Source: Protonemura montana (Eukaryota > Arthropoda > Insecta > Plecoptera > Nemouridae). From it: DNA of 64,000 bases. The stretch is from NCBI GenBank assembly GCA_947568835.1, contig OX387602.1, positions 15,055,021 through 15,119,020 of the forward strand. The letters are read 5' to 3'. A program made the position numbers and the translations under genes. Under the pieces are notes generated by a model. It had not been told where the DNA came from. It worked only from the letters and a program-made list of their open reading frames with translations, and searched no databases. How positions within the stretch are numbered: position 1 is the stretch's first letter; each line of letters begins with the position of its first letter. This document shows positions 59,949 through 64,000 of this stretch, in pieces.

Positions 59949-61522
59949 CGACGGAGGCGGCGGTCAGGCCCGGTGCGACAACCCGAGTGACTTGCGTCCG
60001 AATTGCGGCATCGCGTCTCAATGCCAAGTGCCTTGCAAGAAGTCGCCGTCTTCGCACGAATTCATCGTGGGTTTCTTTCTAGTGTTCGTATTGTCTGTCC
60101 GGTGAAGTACGTGCAAATTACATTTACATCGAGTTCAAATGACCGCGTGATTTGTTCTCGCCTTCCTTTTAAAGCCATACGGGAAGAGCGAGTATTTTTC
60201 AAGCACGCGCCGCGATTTTTTCATGTTGTATTCAAGAATTTCTTGAATTCTCATTTAGCTTTTAATAGCATACCAAATAATGCATTCTTATATCATAGCT
60301 CATTCAGCAGCTTCATTTTTTTATTCCTGTTTTCTAAAGCTTTTATTCAGATTCAGATTTTATCATGAAATCTTTTATTGTTACTTAATACGATTTGTCT
60401 ATTGCAAAGCAAGGTCGTTCTTACATCGAGTCGTCTTTTTTGTTGTCTTCTATGCCATTATGGATTTGTTTCGAGTGATGTGGTTGCCATGTTCTAAACG
60501 TCATCTGTTTGTTTGACACGAATAATGAATGTAACGCACATGCACTAAAGGCACATTACCAATGTCACAATTTATACTAATGCCTAATACTGTATGCGTT
60601 GACAAATCTCAGGGAAATAGAAGAATCTCGCTCCACAAGAAAAGTGTACAAAGGAAACATGCTAATGTCTTCAGTACCTTCTTGATTTGGTCTTCATTTT
60701 CTGTGTGCCTAAATTTAGGCCTAACCCGGATGAAACGCACAATCAATACACATTTATTTGCCATTTGCCAAGAAATATATTGTACTTAATTGTCTGAAAG
60801 AAAGTTTTGTGATTTTGTTTGCGAGCGAATATTGTAAATAATATCGACCCAATGATAATTTGGCATCCAATTCAATGGTCACCTATCCAACTTCCTTATC
60901 ATGACTTCCCTCCCCGCGTTTCTAGGGGCTCGACTTCCCTGCGCGGCGCTCTTTGGGGGGGCAGATTGGCGCATGGCGGCTGCGACTCAAATCGCCCTAA
61001 ATACCGAAAAGCGCACCGTTTTGTTTTGTCCCTCGCTGGCTTCTTTGTTTTCACACGACACGTGTCTGTTCACGTGTCTCCGACTTTTGGGGCTTCTGAT
61101 TGCTCCTGTAGGAGGCTGCCGCCTCCCTCCGTGGTTATCCGTATCTCGCTCGTGATCTCTCTCACGATCCCAGTTCGAGATCTGAGGTGGAACTTCGATG
61201 CGGTCGTCAGGGAAAGACGACGCTCCTCATTTTACATGTGAATGTTGACTGGTATTACCGTTTGGCACTGTTTATTGTGGCAAACATTCTGATTATTTCA
61301 TGCGAACTGATCTATAATAGACCCAATAGACACTTAAACCGTGAGGGAAGATACCTTATCAAAGCTCTCTGTATTAATATACTCTTAACTCTTAAGACAA
61401 AAATGGATCTAGAGGGCGTTGATTTGGTCTTCTCTCACTGGCTTGACAATGCATCTACAAACCAAAATATATTTTTCTTGAGGAATTCATTTTTTTAATA
61501 TCTCAAACGTGAGATCAATAAA
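59949..61522 (+). other. Likely otd 3' UTR, poly(A) signal at 61517-61522
   Basis: Non-coding sequence follows the otd stop to the AATAAA at 61517. A GC-rich segment at 60900-61160 is unusual for a 3' UTR; an earlier end cannot be excluded. Open frames here have no recognisable similarity. Confidence 0.4.
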
Positions 61523-64000
61523 AGCAATCCCATCCAATTTTCTTTTAATTTTCAAATGGGGAAACTCTCACATAAGAGGCCAGACATTCAACGAATTACC
61601 AAAGAAACTACAATTTTCAACCCTTGAAGTACAAAATGATTAGAGGTGAGTGGGTATTATTAGCTGGTCAATCAAAGTATATCTCGGAAATACCCTAATG
61701 GACTTAACGCCAGGTAAATGGCTTGCATGATATCCCTCTCGCTTATCTTCTCAGACAAAAGTCCGATTGCGGAACTGGTTGCTGCACCGTGGAACTAAAT
61801 TAGCCCTCGACTGGTACGTTGAACGACGTTCGGACACGCGCCGACGCCACCGCACCGAGCGTCGGTCTTCTATTCACGTGCTTTAGGGGACGCCAGCCAG
61901 AAACATGAGAATATAATCGTGGATGTTCCAATTGAAATTAACGGACAACCAATTGCACCGTCCACTCACCCTGTGTGCAGAAAATTAATTGCTCTGAGCG
62001 CGCCTTTTCATGAAAATAAATCCATGTTTGCAATCCCTCGTCTACCATAACCCCTAAGACTCCTATTGAAGCAGTTCATGCAGTGCCCTAATCATATACC
62101 CAATGATATCATGCATAATAAATACAATTATTTTTGAAGCAGGTAGATTGGTTGCTGTTGAATGTCAGACTATAGGTATAGGTACTCGATTTGGTAGGAT
62201 TACTTCACAGGCTTGTCGAATTCGAATAATGTGGTATTTTCTTAAAATAATCTGGAGTGAAAATCCATTCTCATACCAGATTGCCACCCCACTAAGTCAG
62301 TAGTCTGAAGCAGAAGATCTCTGACAGATAGAGATCTAATCAGTTCACTAGTCCTATATATTCTGTCTATCAATGAAGGGCTAAAGAGATTACCAGCATA
62401 AGGGTTGTTGTTGTAGGTACAAAAAGGCACTAGAACAACCCTCCGCGATAAAGCACCCTTAAATTGCGCCACGTGCTCCGGTCTTTAGCGGCAGGTAATA
62501 TTGTACTCCTTCACTTATCGTGCAATTAGCCTAACTGGCTGTTGCAAAACACCCGACAAAGAAGAGGGTGGCTTGCAGATTGGTGGTATTAATGTTTCAG
62601 CATTCATATCGTTTGATCTCATTTATAAAAATACGAGCTTGTTTCTCGGTATTAAACGAAGGTGTGTACAGGTACACAGCTCAAAGTTTTTGCATCGTGG
62701 TTTACGCTTGCACGCAGTTGGTACCTACCTACCAGGCTTTTAGGAGTCTTGTCGTAAATATTCCAATTTGTGTCGAGCCATGGTATCGATAGATAGATCG
62801 ATATTTATCAAACTAAAGTGTACATGATTTAACTTGTTTCAAACCAGAAATTTCTACAAAAGTGCATGTATGCCTCCATTTAGCGAACGTTAACCCTACT
62901 TCGAAAACACGAATGTTCCATTTTTAGATTCAAATAACACCGAACTGGCAAGGTCAGCTGACTAACGTGCGGCGCATTTGACAGTTACAGCTTTGCGCCG
63001 ATTTTTTGTGTGTCTGCTGCTGGAGGTATGTCTTGCCGAAATAAAGCAAGGAAAATTTGTCTCTGTGCTTGCCATGATTATTTCCTTTATGTAGTACTTC
63101 ACTAATGAATAAGTTAATACCGATTTAATACCTTTTGGGACACAACTGTCGGGTTTGCGTCAATGTGCGTCTATTTAAGGGGTGATGTTGTGGGGGTGCT
63201 CGTCGAAGGGAGCACTTGGGGGTGGTTTAAGGACCCAACTATCTGAAAGAACCTCATTTCTCTGCCTGATTAACCGCGGATCTTGTTTCATCGGGGGTGG
63301 GTCTGCAGAGAGGTGGGGTGGGGGGATTGGGGTGCAGCCCAAAAGGGAGGTAGAGTTCAAAACGATGGGCGAAGAAAGGGGCCTTTGCCAAATGCTCAAA
63401 GTAATTAATTAAGATACTTGAAAACATTATTCATTACGGGGTAGGTTTCATTTTGCCCAAGCCATTGGCTACCGTAGATTACGTTGTTCTGGGACGGCAA
63501 CTTTTGGTTTTTAATTTAATAAAACGGCTTGACAGCGAAGCCACCATGGACGCGTGTGCGCAGATTTCTACCTCGCTATAATATCCCCAGAATTGTGTAA
63601 TGTAATTTAAAATAATGTGTAAATGAAATGGAAATGCATGTAGCCATGTGTAACCTACTCGTACGTTCCTACATTTAATCACTTAGTTTTTGAAGATTAG
63701 CTTTTAATATTACAGGTGGGATTTAGGTGGTGGAACATACTGCATCTGTTTGTTTATTGTTTGTAAGTAGGTACACATAAAAACTCGTTTGTGGTAAAAA
63801 TGATAATTCTGCTAGGATAATACCAGGTTGGCGTAGAGTTATGCGAGTAAAGTCCTTTGAGCCCGTTTGTAAGCCGCCTGCTTATCTGTACAGACATTTT
63901 GTCAAATTTATGAATCTGTGTAAAGGAAAATGTAGAGCTGTCACGACGAGTGAAAATATGTGAAAAATATGCATTGCGCTCAGTCAAGGATTTCAGTAGA
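61523..64000. other. Intergenic DNA downstream of otd
   Basis: No gene recognised. A G-rich stretch lies at 63178-63360, including GTGGGGTGGGGGGATTGGGG near 63311-63330, which has four G runs and could form a G-quadruplex on the plus strand. A short palindromic GATAGATAGATCGAT tract is at about 62787-62802. Confidence 0.5.

Noticed and set aside
1-64000. CRISPR arrays, bacterial operons or phage genes
   Set aside because: The window is clearly eukaryotic, with spliceosomal introns and poly(A) signals; no regularly spaced direct repeats of CRISPR type were seen.

Overview
The window looks like a piece of an arthropod nuclear genome, probably an insect and possibly hemipteran. The genes have spliceosomal introns and poly(A) signals, the intergenic DNA is AT-rich with relics of SINEs and fold-back elements, and the homeobox gene is an orthodenticle (K50) gene whose C-terminus resembles insect Otd and lacks the vertebrate Otx tail. 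The species assignment is inference.

Layout. 1-10.7 kb: no recognisable gene, only dispersed repeats, a minisatellite and a 30-C tract. 10.74-11.17 kb: a 5S rRNA-derived SINE. 11.2-27.6 kb is a compact housekeeping cluster: CDC6 (minus, nine coding exons, 568 aa), MALSU1/RsfS (minus, three exons, 261 aa), Lines/LINS1 (plus, one exon, 599 aa), DRAP1/NC2-alpha (minus, five exons, 216 aa) and VPS26C/DSCR3 (plus, five exons, 299 aa). MALSU1/Lines and DRAP1/VPS26C are head-to-head pairs. Lines and DRAP1 converge, with poly(A) signals less than 35 bp apart. 27.6-47.8 kb: a gene-poor stretch of about 20 kb with a long inverted repeat and two candidate non-coding first exons. 47.8-61.5 kb: orthodenticle (plus; coding exons near 47.9, 56.4 and 59.1-59.9 kb). 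Its 8.3-kb first coding intron contains, on the same strand, three exons of an unrecognised protein with two AT-hook-like motifs and a tandem-repeat low-complexity domain.

The two most interesting observations are: (1) the intronic AT-hook/low-complexity exons, which are all in phase 1 and in frame with orthodenticle exon 1, so they could be an alternative orthodenticle product or a nested gene; and (2) a near-consensus minor-spliceosome (U12) AT-AC intron in the histone-fold part of DRAP1. The housekeeping genes cover DNA replication licensing, mitochondrial ribosome assembly, transcriptional repression and endosomal retrieval; they share no single pathway. Exon models were built by hand from splice signals, reading-frame continuity and family knowledge. 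All five multi-exon housekeeping and otd models keep an open frame to the stop codon.
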